Positions 26,256 to 33,925 of a DNA stretch of 64,000 bases are shown here, one piece after another. The DNA comes from Halosimplex carlsbadense 2-9-1 (GTDB lineage Archaea > Halobacteriota > Halobacteria > Halobacteriales > Haloarculaceae): contig NZ_AOIU01000033.1 of the NCBI RefSeq assembly GCF_000337455.1, positions 145,263 to 209,262 on the forward strand. The letters run 5' to 3'. Under the pieces are notes generated by a model. The model saw only the letters and a list, made by a program, of their open reading frames with translations. It was not told the DNA's origin and did not search any database. Numbering within the stretch: position 1 is the stretch's first letter; each line of letters begins with the position of its first letter. The position numbers were made by a program, and so were the translations under genes.

Positions 26256-27050
26256 TCACTCGGGGAGGACGAGCGACGACTCGCCGAGCAGGTTGATGAG
26301 TACCAGCGCGGCCGACGCGAGGGCGAGGAGGACGACGGCGACTGGGAAGGCGGCGTCGAGGCCGCGCCCCGAGAACGTGGCCCAGATCTGAACCGGAAGG
26401 GTGCGGGGGTAGTACGCGAGCATGAGCGTCGCGCCGAACTCGCCGGCCGCGCGAGCGAACGCGAGCGTGACGCCCGCCAGGATCCCTCGCCATGCGAGCG
26501 GCAGGGTCACCCGCCGGAAGGTCCCCCACTCCGTCGCGCCCAGCGTCCGGGCGGCCTCCTCGGTGTGGGCGTCGACGCGTTCGAAGGCGCTCCGGGCGGT
26601 CAGGACGACGAACGGCGAGGCGACGAACGTCTGGGCGAGGACGACGCCGGCGAGGGTTCCGGTTATCCGGACGCCGAGGAGTCCGCCCAGCCCGTTCGAG
26701 CCGACCGCGCCGACCAGGACCATCCCGCTGACGACCGGGGGGAGCACGAGCGGGAAGGCGACGACGGCGGTGACGAGCGTCCGCCCGCGGAACCGCGCGC
26801 GGGCGAGCCAGTAGGCCAGCGGCACGCCGAACAGCGTCGCCAGCGCGGTGCTGATGCTCGCGGAGACCAGCGTGTTGCGGGCCGCACCGACGACGAACGG
26901 CGCGTCGAGCGCGGCGAGGACCGCGCCCGGCGGCTGTGCGAGGAGGAGCCACGCGACCGGGACGGCGTAGAGGACGAGCAGGAGCCCGCCGAGGAGGGGC
27001 GCCGCGGCGCCCCACGGCGACCGCTCACGGGCGGTGGACACGCGGGACAT
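26256..27050 (-). CDS. ABC transporter permease, molybdate/tungstate type (ModB/WtpB-like)
   Basis: A 264-residue inner-membrane permease with about six hydrophobic segments. The cytoplasmic EAA loop EEAARTLGATEWGTFRRVTLPLAWRGILAG matches the binding-protein-dependent transporter signature (EAA-x3-G-x9-I/L-x-LP). ATG 27050 (SRVSTARERSP) overlaps the end of the binding-protein gene by 26 nt. No ATPase gene follows; the next gene downstream is the DUF5807-like one. Together with the neighbouring binding protein and ModE-like regulator, an oxyanion substrate is likely. Confidence 0.88.
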   Translation of the reverse strand: MSRVSTARERSPWGAAAPLLGGLLLVLYAVPVAWLLLAQPPGAVLAALDAPFVVGAARNTLVSASISTALATLFGVPLAYWLARARFRGRTLVTAVVAFPLVLPPVVSGMVLVGAVGSNGLGGLLGVRITGTLAGVVLAQTFVASPFVVLTARSAFERVDAHTEEAARTLGATEWGTFRRVTLPLAWRGILAGVTLAFARAAGEFGATLMLAYYPRTLPVQIWATFSGRGLDAAFPVAVVLLALASAALVLINLLGESSLVLPE

Positions 27051-28059
27051 CACCACTGTACTCGGGGAACCCCTCGGGGACGACGAAGCCGTGGTCGCCG
27101 AGGTACTCGCCGCCGACCAGCGTCTCGAACGTCTCGGCGACCCGGTCGCCGTCTTCCCGGGCGACCGCGCCGTAGGTGATCGGTGCGCCGCGGACAGTCT
27201 CGCCGTCCGGCAGGTCGTAGCTCACCGCGCCGTACGCCTCGGCGTGGTCGGGGTCGCTCAGGTCGATCTCGGCGGGGAGGTCGACGTAGTCGTACCCCCG
27301 GTCCTCGGCCATGCTCCGGTAGACGACGGCGGCGTCGAGATCACCGGTCTCGAACCGCGACAGCAGCGACGTCTCGGGGTAGACCTGCCGCGGGTCGACG
27401 AGCGCGTCGCCCAGGCCGGGTCGGTCGTAGTACTCGCTCGCCAGGTCGAGCGCGAACAGCGTCCGGTAGCCCAGCGGGTCCAGGTCCGGGTCCGTCCGAC
27501 CGAGCGACGCCGCGCCGTCGGCGACGGGGTCGAACCAGCGGTCGGCCTCGGCGACGCGTCGGCCGGCGTCGCTGTCGGTGTGAGCCACCACCAGCGCGTT
27601 CGTCGCGAACTCGGCGTGCCACTCCGCCGGGAGCACCCGATCGAACAGTGCGGTGTCGGCCAGCGCGACCACGTCCGGGTCGCGCCGTCCCTCCGCGACG
27701 AGTCGTGCGACCGTCACGGAGCCGTGCGCCTCGACCTGCACCGGCCGGTCGACCGCCGCCCGGAACCCCTCGGAGAATGCGAGCTGGAGGCTCCCGGCCG
27801 CGAGGACCGAAATCGGCCGTCCGCCACCACTGTCGCCGTCGGACCCGCTGCTATCGCTCCCGTCCGTCCCGGCCGCGCTCCCCATGCTCCCGACACAACC
27901 GCTCACCCCGGCGGCGACGGTCGTCGCCCCCGCACCGCCGAGGGCGGTCAGAAACCCGCGGCGGGTGGTCCCGTCGCTGGACCCTACGTCGGCGGACCCT
28001 ACCCCGTCGGTCCCCCGCCCGCGGCGTCCGTCGACCGACCGTTGTGTCGACATAGACAT
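27025..28059 (-). CDS. Oxyanion ABC transporter binding lipoprotein (ModA/WtpA-like)
   Basis: A 344-residue exported substrate-binding protein. The Tat signal TTRRGFLTALGGAGATTVAAG ends in the lipobox VSGC, so it is a Tat-exported lipoprotein. A Ser/Gly/Asp linker follows, then the periplasmic-binding fold: VLAAGSLQLAFSEGF (typical first strand of ModA/WtpA), VEAHGSVTVARLVAEGRRDPDVVALAD, and the C-lobe RFETGDLDAAVVYRSMAEDRGYDYVDLP. Start ATG 28059 or 28053. Divergent from the ModE-like regulator, and probably controlled by it through the repeats at 28041-28085. Confidence 0.9.
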   Translation of the reverse strand: MSMSTQRSVDGRRGRGTDGVGSADVGSSDGTTRRGFLTALGGAGATTVAAGVSGCVGSMGSAAGTDGSDSSGSDGDSGGGRPISVLAAGSLQLAFSEGFRAAVDRPVQVEAHGSVTVARLVAEGRRDPDVVALADTALFDRVLPAEWHAEFATNALVVAHTDSDAGRRVAEADRWFDPVADGAASLGRTDPDLDPLGYRTLFALDLASEYYDRPGLGDALVDPRQVYPETSLLSRFETGDLDAAVVYRSMAEDRGYDYVDLPAEIDLSDPDHAEAYGAVSYDLPDGETVRGAPITYGAVAREDGDRVAETFETLVGGEYLGDHGFVVPEGFPEYSGDVPRVHRP

Positions 28060-28085
28060 ATCGACGTTGTGTCGGTCGAGACATA
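28041..28085. promoter_or_regulatory. Tandem 20-nt repeats between modA-like gene and ModE-like regulator
   Basis: Two copies of GTTGTGTCGnnnnAGACATA lie at 28041-28060 and 28066-28085, matching at 16 of 20 positions with a 25-nt period. The first overlaps the start codon of the binding-protein gene. The stretch CGACATAGACATATCG (28048-28063) is also an imperfect palindrome. The position in the divergent gap fits binding sites for the ModE-like protein. Confidence 0.55.
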
Positions 28086-28117
28086 ACGATTTTGGTCGGT
28101 GCGGTCGACTCGACGGT

Positions 28118-28831
28118 ATGGACGCGGGGTTCGAGGCCCACCTGCGGGTCGGCGGGGAGACGGTCGACGAGCGCGACGCGGCGTTGCTGCGAGCGGTGGC
28201 CGCGGAGGGGTCGCTCAACGCCGCGGCGTCGGCGCTCGGCCGCTCGTACTCCCGGGCGCACGGCCGCATCGGCGACCTGGAGGACGCCGCCGGGCCGCTC
28301 GTCGAGCGTCGTCGCGGCGGGAGCGAGGGCGGCGGCAGTCGGTTGACCGACGAGGCGCGCGAGCTCCTCGCCGAGTTCGACCGCCTGCAAGCGGCGCTTT
28401 CGGGGACGGCCGCCACCGAACGGCTCGTCCTCGACGGGCGCGTCGCAGCGCGTGACGGCGACCTCGCGACCGTCGAGACGGCCACCGGAACGGTCCGCGC
28501 GCTCGCGCTGACCGACGCCGACGACGTGCGGGTCGCGTTCCGGTCGGACGCCGTGACGCTGCACGCCCCCGAGAGCGCTCCCGAGGGCGGCGAGACGAGC
28601 GCGCGCAACCGCTTTCGCGGTGAGGTGGTCGACGTCGACCGCGGCGAGGGGACCGCGCTCGTCCGCATCGACGTGGGCGCCGAGGACCCGCTCGTCGTCC
28701 GCGTCACGGAGACGAGTCTCGACGGGCTCGGGCTGGAACCGGGCGTCGACGTGGTCGCGTCGTTCAAGGCGACCGCGACGCGCGCGACCGCCGCACCCGG
28801 TGCGACCGAGCCGAACGATCCAAACGAGTAG
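28118..28831 (+). CDS. ModE-like transcription regulator with TOBE domain
   Basis: A 237-residue regulator. The N-terminal winged helix-turn-helix of ModE/LysR type is seen as ERDAALLRAVAAEGSLNAAASALGRSYSRAHGRI (about 18-52), followed by LTDEARELLAEFDRL. The C-terminal part has Mop/TOBE-like oxyanion-binding strands: ARNRFRGEVVDVDRGEGTALVRIDVG and TSLDGLGLEPGVDVVASFKATA. It should sense molybdate or tungstate and control the divergent transporter genes. The ATG at 28118 lies 33 nt after the second tandem repeat. Confidence 0.88.
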   Translation: MDAGFEAHLRVGGETVDERDAALLRAVAAEGSLNAAASALGRSYSRAHGRIGDLEDAAGPLVERRRGGSEGGGSRLTDEARELLAEFDRLQAALSGTAATERLVLDGRVAARDGDLATVETATGTVRALALTDADDVRVAFRSDAVTLHAPESAPEGGETSARNRFRGEVVDVDRGEGTALVRIDVGAEDPLVVRVTETSLDGLGLEPGVDVVASFKATATRATAAPGATEPNDPNE

Positions 28832-28849
28832 CGCGCTAGCCTGTCGCGC

Positions 28850-29281
28850 TCAGATCCCTTTCTCCATCTCGACGTGGTCGATGCCGGCCTCCTCGAACAC
28901 GTCGCTGGTCGTCTCGTAGCCGAGCCGCTCGTAGAACTCTTCGACGTGGGTCTGGGCGTGCATCACCAGCCGGTCGATCCCGCTGTCGGCGGCCGTCGCT
29001 TCCAGCCGCTGCATCAGCGCCCGACCGAGTCCCTCGCCGCGACGGTCGGCCACCACGGCGACCCGCTCGACCTTGCCGACGCCGGCTTCGACCTCGCGGA
29101 GCCGCGCCGCGCCGACGGGGTCGCCGTCGTCGGTCGCGACGAAGTGGACCGCCTCGTCGTCTCTGCCGTCCATCTCGATGTCTTCGGGGACGCCCTGTTC
29201 GTCGATGAAGACCTCGCGTCGGACCGAGAGGGCCGCCTCCCGGTCGGCCTCGTCGTCCGCGACGCGAACGTCGACGCTCAT
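28850..29281 (-). CDS. GNAT-family N-acetyltransferase
   Basis: A 143-residue acetyltransferase of the ElaA/YjcF-like type. VRREVFIDEQGVPEDIEMDG at the N-terminus is typical of this subgroup. Motif A is KVERVAVVADRRGEGLGRALMQRLE (R-x2-G-x-G), and the end carries EEFYERLGYETTSDVFEEAGIDHVEMEK. Substrate unknown. It is convergent with the ModE-like gene, with an 18-nt gap. Confidence 0.92.
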   Translation of the reverse strand: MSVDVRVADDEADREAALSVRREVFIDEQGVPEDIEMDGRDDEAVHFVATDDGDPVGAARLREVEAGVGKVERVAVVADRRGEGLGRALMQRLEATAADSGIDRLVMHAQTHVEEFYERLGYETTSDVFEEAGIDHVEMEKGI

Positions 29282-29361
29282 GTCGTGTCGTCACGCTCGA
29301 AGACGCCTGAGAATTGCGGTCGGTGTGTCGAAACGAACGTGTCGGAACGGACTGATCGAGG

Positions 29362-30849
29362 CTACGAGCCGTCGGGGCTGTAGTTGGGCGCCTCGTCGGT
29401 GATGACGACGTCGTGGGGGTGGCCCTCCTGTTGGCCGGCCTGGGACACCTTGACGAACTCGGCGCGCTGCTTGAACTCGGGGACGGTCTCGGCGCCGACG
29501 TAGCCCATGCCCGAGCGCATGCCGCCGACGAGTTGGTGGAGCTCGCTGGCGAGCGTGCCCTTGTACGGCGTCGCCGCCTCGACGCCCTCGGGGACCATCT
29601 CCTCTTCCTCGTCCTCGTCGACGTCTTTCAGGTAGCGGTCGCCCCCGCCGGACTGCATCGCGCCCACGGAGCCCATGCCGCGGTACTGCTTGTACTTCTT
29701 GCCGTTCATCGTGACGACGCGGCCCGGCGCCTCGTCGGTGCCGGCGAAGTAGGAGCCGAGCATGACCGCGTCCGCGCCCGCGGCGATGGCCTTGATGGCG
29801 TCGCCGGAGTAGCGGATGCCGCCGTCGGCGATGACGGGCACGTTCTCTTGGCTCGCCACGTCGGCGACCTGCGCGACGGCGGTGATCTGGGGCATGCCGG
29901 CGCCGGTGACGACGCGGGTCGTACAGATCGAGCCCGGGCCGATGCCGACCTTGATCCCGTCGGCGAAGTCAACGACGGCCTCGGCGGCCTCGCGCGTGCC
30001 GACGTTACCCACGACCACGTCGGCGTCGACCTCCCCGGTGATCTCGCGGGCGCTGTCGACGACGTTGAGGTTGTGCGCGTGCGCGCAGTCGATGAACAGC
30101 ACGTCGGCGCCGGCCTCGTCGGCTGCCTGGGCGCGCTCGGCCTCGAAGGGGCCGACGGCGACGCCGGCCCGGAGGGCGCCCTCGTCGTCCCGGGCCGCCG
30201 AGTCGTACTCGCGGCGCTGGAGGATGCCCTGCATCGTGATGAGGCCGATGAGCCGGTCGTCGTCGACGATCGGGACGCGCTCGATCTTGTGTTCGTACAT
30301 GAGTTCGAGCGCCTCCCGCGGGGTCACGTCCTCGGGCGCGGTGATGACCTCGTCGGTCATCGCCTCGCGCACCTCGTCGGACTCGCCGACCTCCAGATAC
30401 GGGCGGATGTCCGTGCCCGAGATGATGCCCAGCACCTCGTCGTCGTCGCTGACGACCGGCGCGCCGGAGACGCCCGCGCGGGCCATCATCTCGTCGACCT
30501 CGCGGACCGTCTGCTCGGGCGAGGCCGTCACCACGTCGCGGATGATGAGTTCGTCGGCGCGCTTGACGCGCTCGATCTCCGCGACCATCTCGTCGACGTC
30601 CATGTTGCGGTGCATGACGCCCAGGCCACCCTCGCGGGCCATCGCGATCGCCATCTCGCTCTCGGTGACGGTGTCCATCGCCGCCGTGAGCACCGGCACC
30701 TGCAGCTGGACGTTCTTCGACACACGTGTCGTCGTGTCGGCCTCGTCCGCTTCCACCCTGCTCTCCTTCGGCCGCAGGAGCACGTCGTCGAACGTCAACG
30801 CCTCCGGCACGCGGAGTTTCTCCGAGAAAGGTTCGGGATCGTTCGCCAT
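29362..30849 (-). CDS. guaB: Inosine-5'-monophosphate dehydrogenase
   Basis: It oxidises IMP to XMP, the committed step of GMP synthesis. The 495 residues include an N-terminal barrel strand ([16 protein letters not shown]), tandem CBS domains (about 95-215; [23 protein letters not shown] and [16 protein letters not shown]), the catalytic loop [11 protein letters not shown] (Cys near residue 309), the IMP-phosphate motif [19 protein letters not shown], and the flap GMGSVGAM. Start ATG 30849 gives [15 protein letters not shown]. Full length for the family. Confidence 0.96.
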   Translation of the reverse strand: MANDPEPFSEKLRVPEALTFDDVLLRPKESRVEADEADTTTRVSKNVQLQVPVLTAAMDTVTESEMAIAMAREGGLGVMHRNMDVDEMVAEIERVKRADELIIRDVVTASPEQTVREVDEMMARAGVSGAPVVSDDDEVLGIISGTDIRPYLEVGESDEVREAMTDEVITAPEDVTPREALELMYEHKIERVPIVDDDRLIGLITMQGILQRREYDSAARDDEGALRAGVAVGPFEAERAQAADEAGADVLFIDCAHAHNLNVVDSAREITGEVDADVVVGNVGTREAAEAVVDFADGIKVGIGPGSICTTRVVTGAGMPQITAVAQVADVASQENVPVIADGGIRYSGDAIKAIAAGADAVMLGSYFAGTDEAPGRVVTMNGKKYKQYRGMGSVGAMQSGGGDRYLKDVDEDEEEEMVPEGVEAATPYKGTLASELHQLVGGMRSGMGYVGAETVPEFKQRAEFVKVSQAGQQEGHPHDVVITDEAPNYSPDGS

Positions 30850-31130
30850 GTAAACCGTCGCTCCCGCCGGCCCAAAAACGTTGCGAGACGCCCGCTCCGT
30901 GCCAGCCGTTCCCGAGACGTCGGCCCACCGGGTCCGGCGATCTCCGACGACCGAACCGATCGTTCGACTCTTTGAACGACGTATTCGATCCAGCGACGGA
31001 GCAGTTCGGTTTCGCCGTCGTACGGTTCGTCTCGGCCGACCCGAAATTCGACCCGTTCGGCCCGAAAGTGAGCGGGTTCGCGTCGCATGTGGCCGTCTCT
31101 CACGCAATTCTTATACTCGATTGGAAAATA

Positions 31131-31358
31131 ATGATAGATATGGACTCCGCCAGTCCCGCCATCGCTGGCATCGGTCAGAAGACCGCCCGTGACGCGTCGA
31201 GCGTCGCGTTTACACCTTCTGCCGGCTTCTTCAAACGGGACTTCGCGGAGCACCCGACCGCGTACGTCGGTGCGAATCGGTGGCAGGCGTACCCCCGCCG
31301 CCGGCGCGCGTATCGACGGTCGGACCACCCACTGGCCACGGGAGACGGCCACGCCTGA
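31131..31358 (+). CDS. Possible small protein upstream of DUF5794 gene
   Basis: An ORF of 75 codons (or 72 from ATG 31140) that ends 5 nt before the DUF5794-like gene. CTTATACT at 31110-31117 is a good TATA box, 30 nt before the ATG at 31140. The protein is basic in its second half (YPRRRRAYRR), which is unusual for a haloarchaeal protein. It may just be a 5' leader of the next gene. Bases 30850-31130 hold the guaB upstream region and no gene I can support. Confidence 0.3.
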   Translation: MIDMDSASPAIAGIGQKTARDASSVAFTPSAGFFKRDFAEHPTAYVGANRWQAYPRRRRAYRRSDHPLATGDGHA

Positions 31359-31363
31359 GCGGC

Positions 31364-32266
31364 ATGAGTAGCTCCCAACACCCGGTCGCACTCACCGTCG
31401 AGCGGCGCGTCGGCGGCGCGACGAAGCTCCTCGCGACCATCATGTGTCTCCCGCTGGTCGACGGCATCTTCCCCGCGCTCGTCCTCGCGGGCGCGCTCGA
31501 CGACCCGATCGGCATCCTCGAAGTCGGGCTGCTCATCTTCGGCGGCAGCGCCACCGTCGCCGTCGTCCTCGCCGAGATGGACGGCTCCCGGAGAGAGGTT
31601 GCGACGGCCATCCTCGCCGTCGGCGCCGTCCTGCTTCCCATCGCCGCGGTCGAGGCCGCCCTGGCGCCGACCATCCGCGACATGCTGAACATGCCGGTGT
31701 TCTCGCGGTTCGCCGGCCTGGTCATCCTCACCGTCGCGGCCAAGACCGCCAGCGCCCGTATCGGCGAGTATCTCCCTCGGCCCGCGATCGTCATCGCGCT
31801 CGGCCTCGTCGCGAGCTTCGACCCGAGCGGCGTCTCGCTGTCGGTGACGACGAACCCCGAACTCATCGCGCGGGCGGTCGCCGCGGCCGGCGTCGGCGTC
31901 GGCTTCGCCCTGCTCGTGGCCCTGCTGGGTCCGTGGCTGCGCGCCGTCGTCGACATCGACCGCTTCCGCTTCGGGAGCGCGGTGGCGCTCGGCGTGTTGC
32001 CCCTCTCGATCTTCGGGCTCGTTCCGGGTGACGCGCCCATCGCGCTCGCCGTGCTGGGCGTGACCGCGCTGTTCGCCTTCGACCCCGACGGCGACCGCGA
32101 GTACGAGGGTGTGCCCGGTGACACGTCCGACGACGCCCCGGTCGCCGACGGTGGCGAACCGGACGACTCGGAGGGCGAGGGGGACGGAACCGGCGAAGAC
32201 GAGTCCGTCCCCGGTCGCGTCTCCGACTACGTCACCACCGACGACGAACGCGCACCCTGGCTGTGA
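31364..32266 (+). CDS. Haloarchaeal membrane protein, DUF5794-like
   Basis: A 300-residue integral membrane protein with about eight hydrophobic segments between residues 20 and 240. It then has a long, acidic Asp/Glu-rich cytoplasmic-type tail of about 60 residues ending SDYVTTDDERAPWL. The N-terminus (SSQHPVALTVERRVGGATKLLATIM, then PLVDGIFPALVLAGAL) is what I recall for DUF5794. Function unknown. Start at ATG 31364. Confidence 0.85.
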   Translation: MSSSQHPVALTVERRVGGATKLLATIMCLPLVDGIFPALVLAGALDDPIGILEVGLLIFGGSATVAVVLAEMDGSRREVATAILAVGAVLLPIAAVEAALAPTIRDMLNMPVFSRFAGLVILTVAAKTASARIGEYLPRPAIVIALGLVASFDPSGVSLSVTTNPELIARAVAAAGVGVGFALLVALLGPWLRAVVDIDRFRFGSAVALGVLPLSIFGLVPGDAPIALAVLGVTALFAFDPDGDREYEGVPGDTSDDAPVADGGEPDDSEGEGDGTGEDESVPGRVSDYVTTDDERAPWL

Positions 32267-32323
32267 GTCCTCGCCCGATCTCTCGGTGACGGCGACCGCA
32301 ACGCGGCTCGACTCGTGACCGCG

Positions 32324-32541
32324 AACAGCGTGAAAGCCCCATCTGCACAGACTGTCCGACCAAGCTACGCGGGTGGGAATGAAAGGGGCGGCCGTCTCGA
32401 CGAAGGACGGCGAAGCAAGCACCGCAGGGAGTGAAACGACCGAGGAGCGTGGTTCGAAAGACGTCTGCGGCGTCTTTCGTCATCACGAGAGAGCGGAGCT
32501 CTCTCGAACGACAGCGAGACGCCCGGGGCTTTCACGCTGTT
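32324..32541. repeat. 218-bp hairpin-rich element bounded by 17-bp inverted repeats
   Basis: AACAGCGTGAAAGCCCC (32324-32340) recurs as its exact reverse complement at 32525-32541. Inside are GCCGTC/GACGGC arms (32391-32411), a 9-bp stem at 32455-32463/32471-32479 and another 9-bp stem at 32486-32494/32498-32506 with GGA loop. No supported ORF. It fills most of the 376-bp gap between the DUF5794- and DUF5795-like genes. It could be a MITE-like repeat or a structured RNA. No target-site duplication is evident. Confidence 0.7.
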
Positions 32542-32642
32542 TACGGTGTTGTTGGTTCCCGTTCCCGTTTCGGCGCTATCGACGGCTAGGTCTCGTGGTC
32601 GCGAGTGGAAGGGCTTACGGACGGGCGCGGCGATGGACGGGT

Positions 32643-32873
32643 ATGGCAGACAATCGCGTCGTGCAGGGGCGGATGGTCACGCCCAAGCGCCTGGCCGAGC
32701 TGATCGAGGGCGAGTCGGTCATGGACGCCGAGGCTATCGAGGACGCCGAGCGGGACTGTCCCGACTGCGGCGAGAACGTGCTGAAAGTCGGCTACATGCC
32801 CGGCGTCACCTCCTTCGTCACCGGCTACAAGTGCCAGGAGTGCGACTGGGCCGAGATCGAAGACGACGACTGA
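32643..32873 (+). CDS. Small zinc-ribbon-like protein, DUF5795-like
   Basis: A 76-residue protein with two CxxC-type pairs: CPDCGENVLKVGYMPG and YKCQECDWAEIEDDD, spaced like a zinc ribbon. The N-terminus ADNRVVQGRMVTPKRLAELIEGESVMDAEAIEDAE is what I recall for DUF5795. Function unknown; nucleic-acid or protein binding is plausible. Start ATG 32643. Confidence 0.85.
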   Translation: MADNRVVQGRMVTPKRLAELIEGESVMDAEAIEDAERDCPDCGENVLKVGYMPGVTSFVTGYKCQECDWAEIEDDD

Positions 32874-32936
32874 CCGCTCTAACCGACAGAGACCGAAACC
32901 CCTTTAGTGGGATTGGGCTTATCCGGTGATGCAGGC

Positions 32937-33113
32937 GGGGTCGTGGCCAAGTCCGGCATGGCGACTGACTCCAGAGGCAACGGCGCCCGGGACGACACTC
33001 CAGCTGATATACTGAACGGGTCGGCTGATCACTGACCCTGTGATGACCCTCTGGGGTTCCGAGGCGCTACCGGAGATATCAGTCGATCGGGGGTTCAAAT
33101 CCCTCCGACCCCA
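32937..33113 (+). tRNA. tRNA-Trp (anticodon CCA) with 103-nt intron
   Basis: Exon 1 (32937-32974) holds the acceptor strand GGGGTCG, the D arm and the loop CTCCAG with anticodon CCA at 32971-32973. Exon 2 (33078-33113) starts ATCAGT, completing the ACTGA/TCAGT anticodon stem. It continues with the T arm GGGGG-TTCAAAT-CCCTC and CGACCCC plus discriminator A. Spliced length is 74 nt. The exon borders fit the canonical archaeal position after base 37. The 3' end is the attachment site of the 14.1-kb element and is fully preserved. Confidence 0.95.
32975..33077 (+). ncRNA. tRNA-Trp intron with box C/D guide features
   Basis: The intron carries a perfect box C, GTGATGA (33040-33046), and several CTGA box-D-like tetramers (for example 33032-33035). 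Immediately after box C, CCTCTGG (33048-33054) is complementary to CCAGAGG at the anticodon (32971-32977). That fits the haloarchaeal tRNA-Trp intron known to guide 2'-O-methylation of its own tRNA (C34, U39). Confidence 0.8.
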
Positions 33114-33114
33114 T
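33100..33114 (+). repeat. attL: 15-bp core inside the tRNA-Trp 3' end
   Basis: TCCCTCCGACCCCAT covers the 3' T-stem and acceptor strand of tRNA-Trp plus one base. The identical 15-mer recurs at 47232-47246, just after the integrase gene. Confidence 0.9.
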
Positions 33115-33213
33115 ACTGACCTTTAATTTTTCTTTAGCTCAGGTTAGTGAGCGGCGCGTTTTCGACGTTTCTGAAACGCCCCAAAATCATACTCAGGAAC
33201 TTGATACGTCGGG

Positions 33214-33483
33214 GTGGTCGGCGTGATCGTCGGCCCCCGAGTCGAGTTCTCCGTCGACCACTACCCACGCCTCCGCGTGTGGGACCCAGCGGCCGGTCAC
33301 GACCGCTACCTCTACCTCCACCGGCTGACCGCCTACGCACACGGCGAGATCGACGACCTCTGGACGGACCTAGAGGTCCATCACGCAGATCACGACCGCT
33401 GGAACAACCAGCCCGGTAACCTCGAAGCCCGCGAACCGGAACCACACGCCGACTACCACCTGAACGGGGGTGCGCTCCCGTGA
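33214..33483 (+). CDS. HNH endonuclease-like small protein
   Basis: An 89-residue protein. The HNH-type core is in the C-terminal half: LEVHHADHDRWNNQPGNLEAREPEPHADYH, giving H-H, a central Asn-rich N-x-P-x-N-L and a distal H. The N-terminal part (VDHYPRLRVWDPA...RYLYLHRLTAYAHGEID) resembles the beta-rich lead of phage HNH proteins. GTG 33214 or GTG 33223 may be the start. It is the first gene after attL and overlaps the next ORF through a GTGA. Confidence 0.65.
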   Translation: MVGVIVGPRVEFSVDHYPRLRVWDPAAGHDRYLYLHRLTAYAHGEIDDLWTDLEVHHADHDRWNNQPGNLEAREPEPHADYHLNGGALP

Positions 33484-33632
33484 CGGGAGATCTCCCTGAC
33501 GGTCCTTCTCCTGACGAGTGGCCCTTCCCCCGGAACGAGTTCGTCCCTGCCTCCCAGCTGGTCCAGAACGAAGCGACCGACGAAGAAGTTCGCCGAGCTG
33601 TCCGACTCGTCGAGGACGGTGATCCGCAGTGA
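33480..33632 (+). CDS. 50-aa hypothetical protein in GTGA-linked chain
   Basis: GTG at 33480 overlaps the stop of the HNH gene (GTGA) and the ORF ends at 33632, again overlapping the next gene by 4 nt. The product is acidic: TGDLPDGPSPDEWPFPRNEF, then a helix QLVQNEATDEEVRRAVRLVEDG. No family recognised. The two overlaps strongly suggest a translated, coupled gene. Confidence 0.6.
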   Translation: MTGDLPDGPSPDEWPFPRNEFVPASQLVQNEATDEEVRRAVRLVEDGDPQ

Positions 33633-33925
33633 CCGACTGGGAAGCCTACCGGCAGTACCAGTGCCATCTCTGCAAGGACAACTGCATCAACCGGATCGGC
33701 GACCAGGTCACCGAGGCCAGAGAGTGCCGTACCTGCTATCAAGTCACTGGACCCGACGACCCTCCCACCACAAGCAAGGACCCGCAGAGAGCGGCCCCCT
33801 CCCATGGGGGCCCGAGCGAGGACCCGCAGCGCACCGCGCGCCGTAGGCGCGCGAATCTTGATGCGGTGCGGTCGCGGGGCGGTCTCGATGACGACTGGCT
33901 CACGGTCGATTCTGACTCACTGTAG
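33629..33925 (+). CDS. Small zinc-finger protein upstream of Rep
   Basis: A 98-residue protein starting at GTG 33629. Residues 10-40 contain CHLCKDNC and CRTCYQ, a likely four-Cys zinc site. The C-terminal half is low-complexity (PQRAAPSHGGPSEDPQRTARRRRAN) because the DNA there forms nested inverted repeats that may be the replication origin. It ends directly before the Rep start ATG (33926). A role in replication control is possible by position. Confidence 0.6.
   Translation: MTDWEAYRQYQCHLCKDNCINRIGDQVTEARECRTCYQVTGPDDPPTTSKDPQRAAPSHGGPSEDPQRTARRRRANLDAVRSRGGLDDDWLTVDSDSL
33830..33870 (+). other. Candidate rolling-circle double-strand origin
   Basis: Outer arms CGCACCGC (33830-33837) and GCGGTGCG (33863-33870) enclose an inner stem GCGCGC-CGTAG-GCGCGC (33836-33852). 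The unpaired 3' side carries ATCTTGAT (33855-33862). This matches eight contiguous bases of the pC194/pGT5-type nick sequence TTATCTTGATA. An 11-bp direct repeat AGGACCCGCAG (33777-33787, 33819-33829) lies just upstream, and the Rep gene starts 55 nt downstream. Confidence 0.5.
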
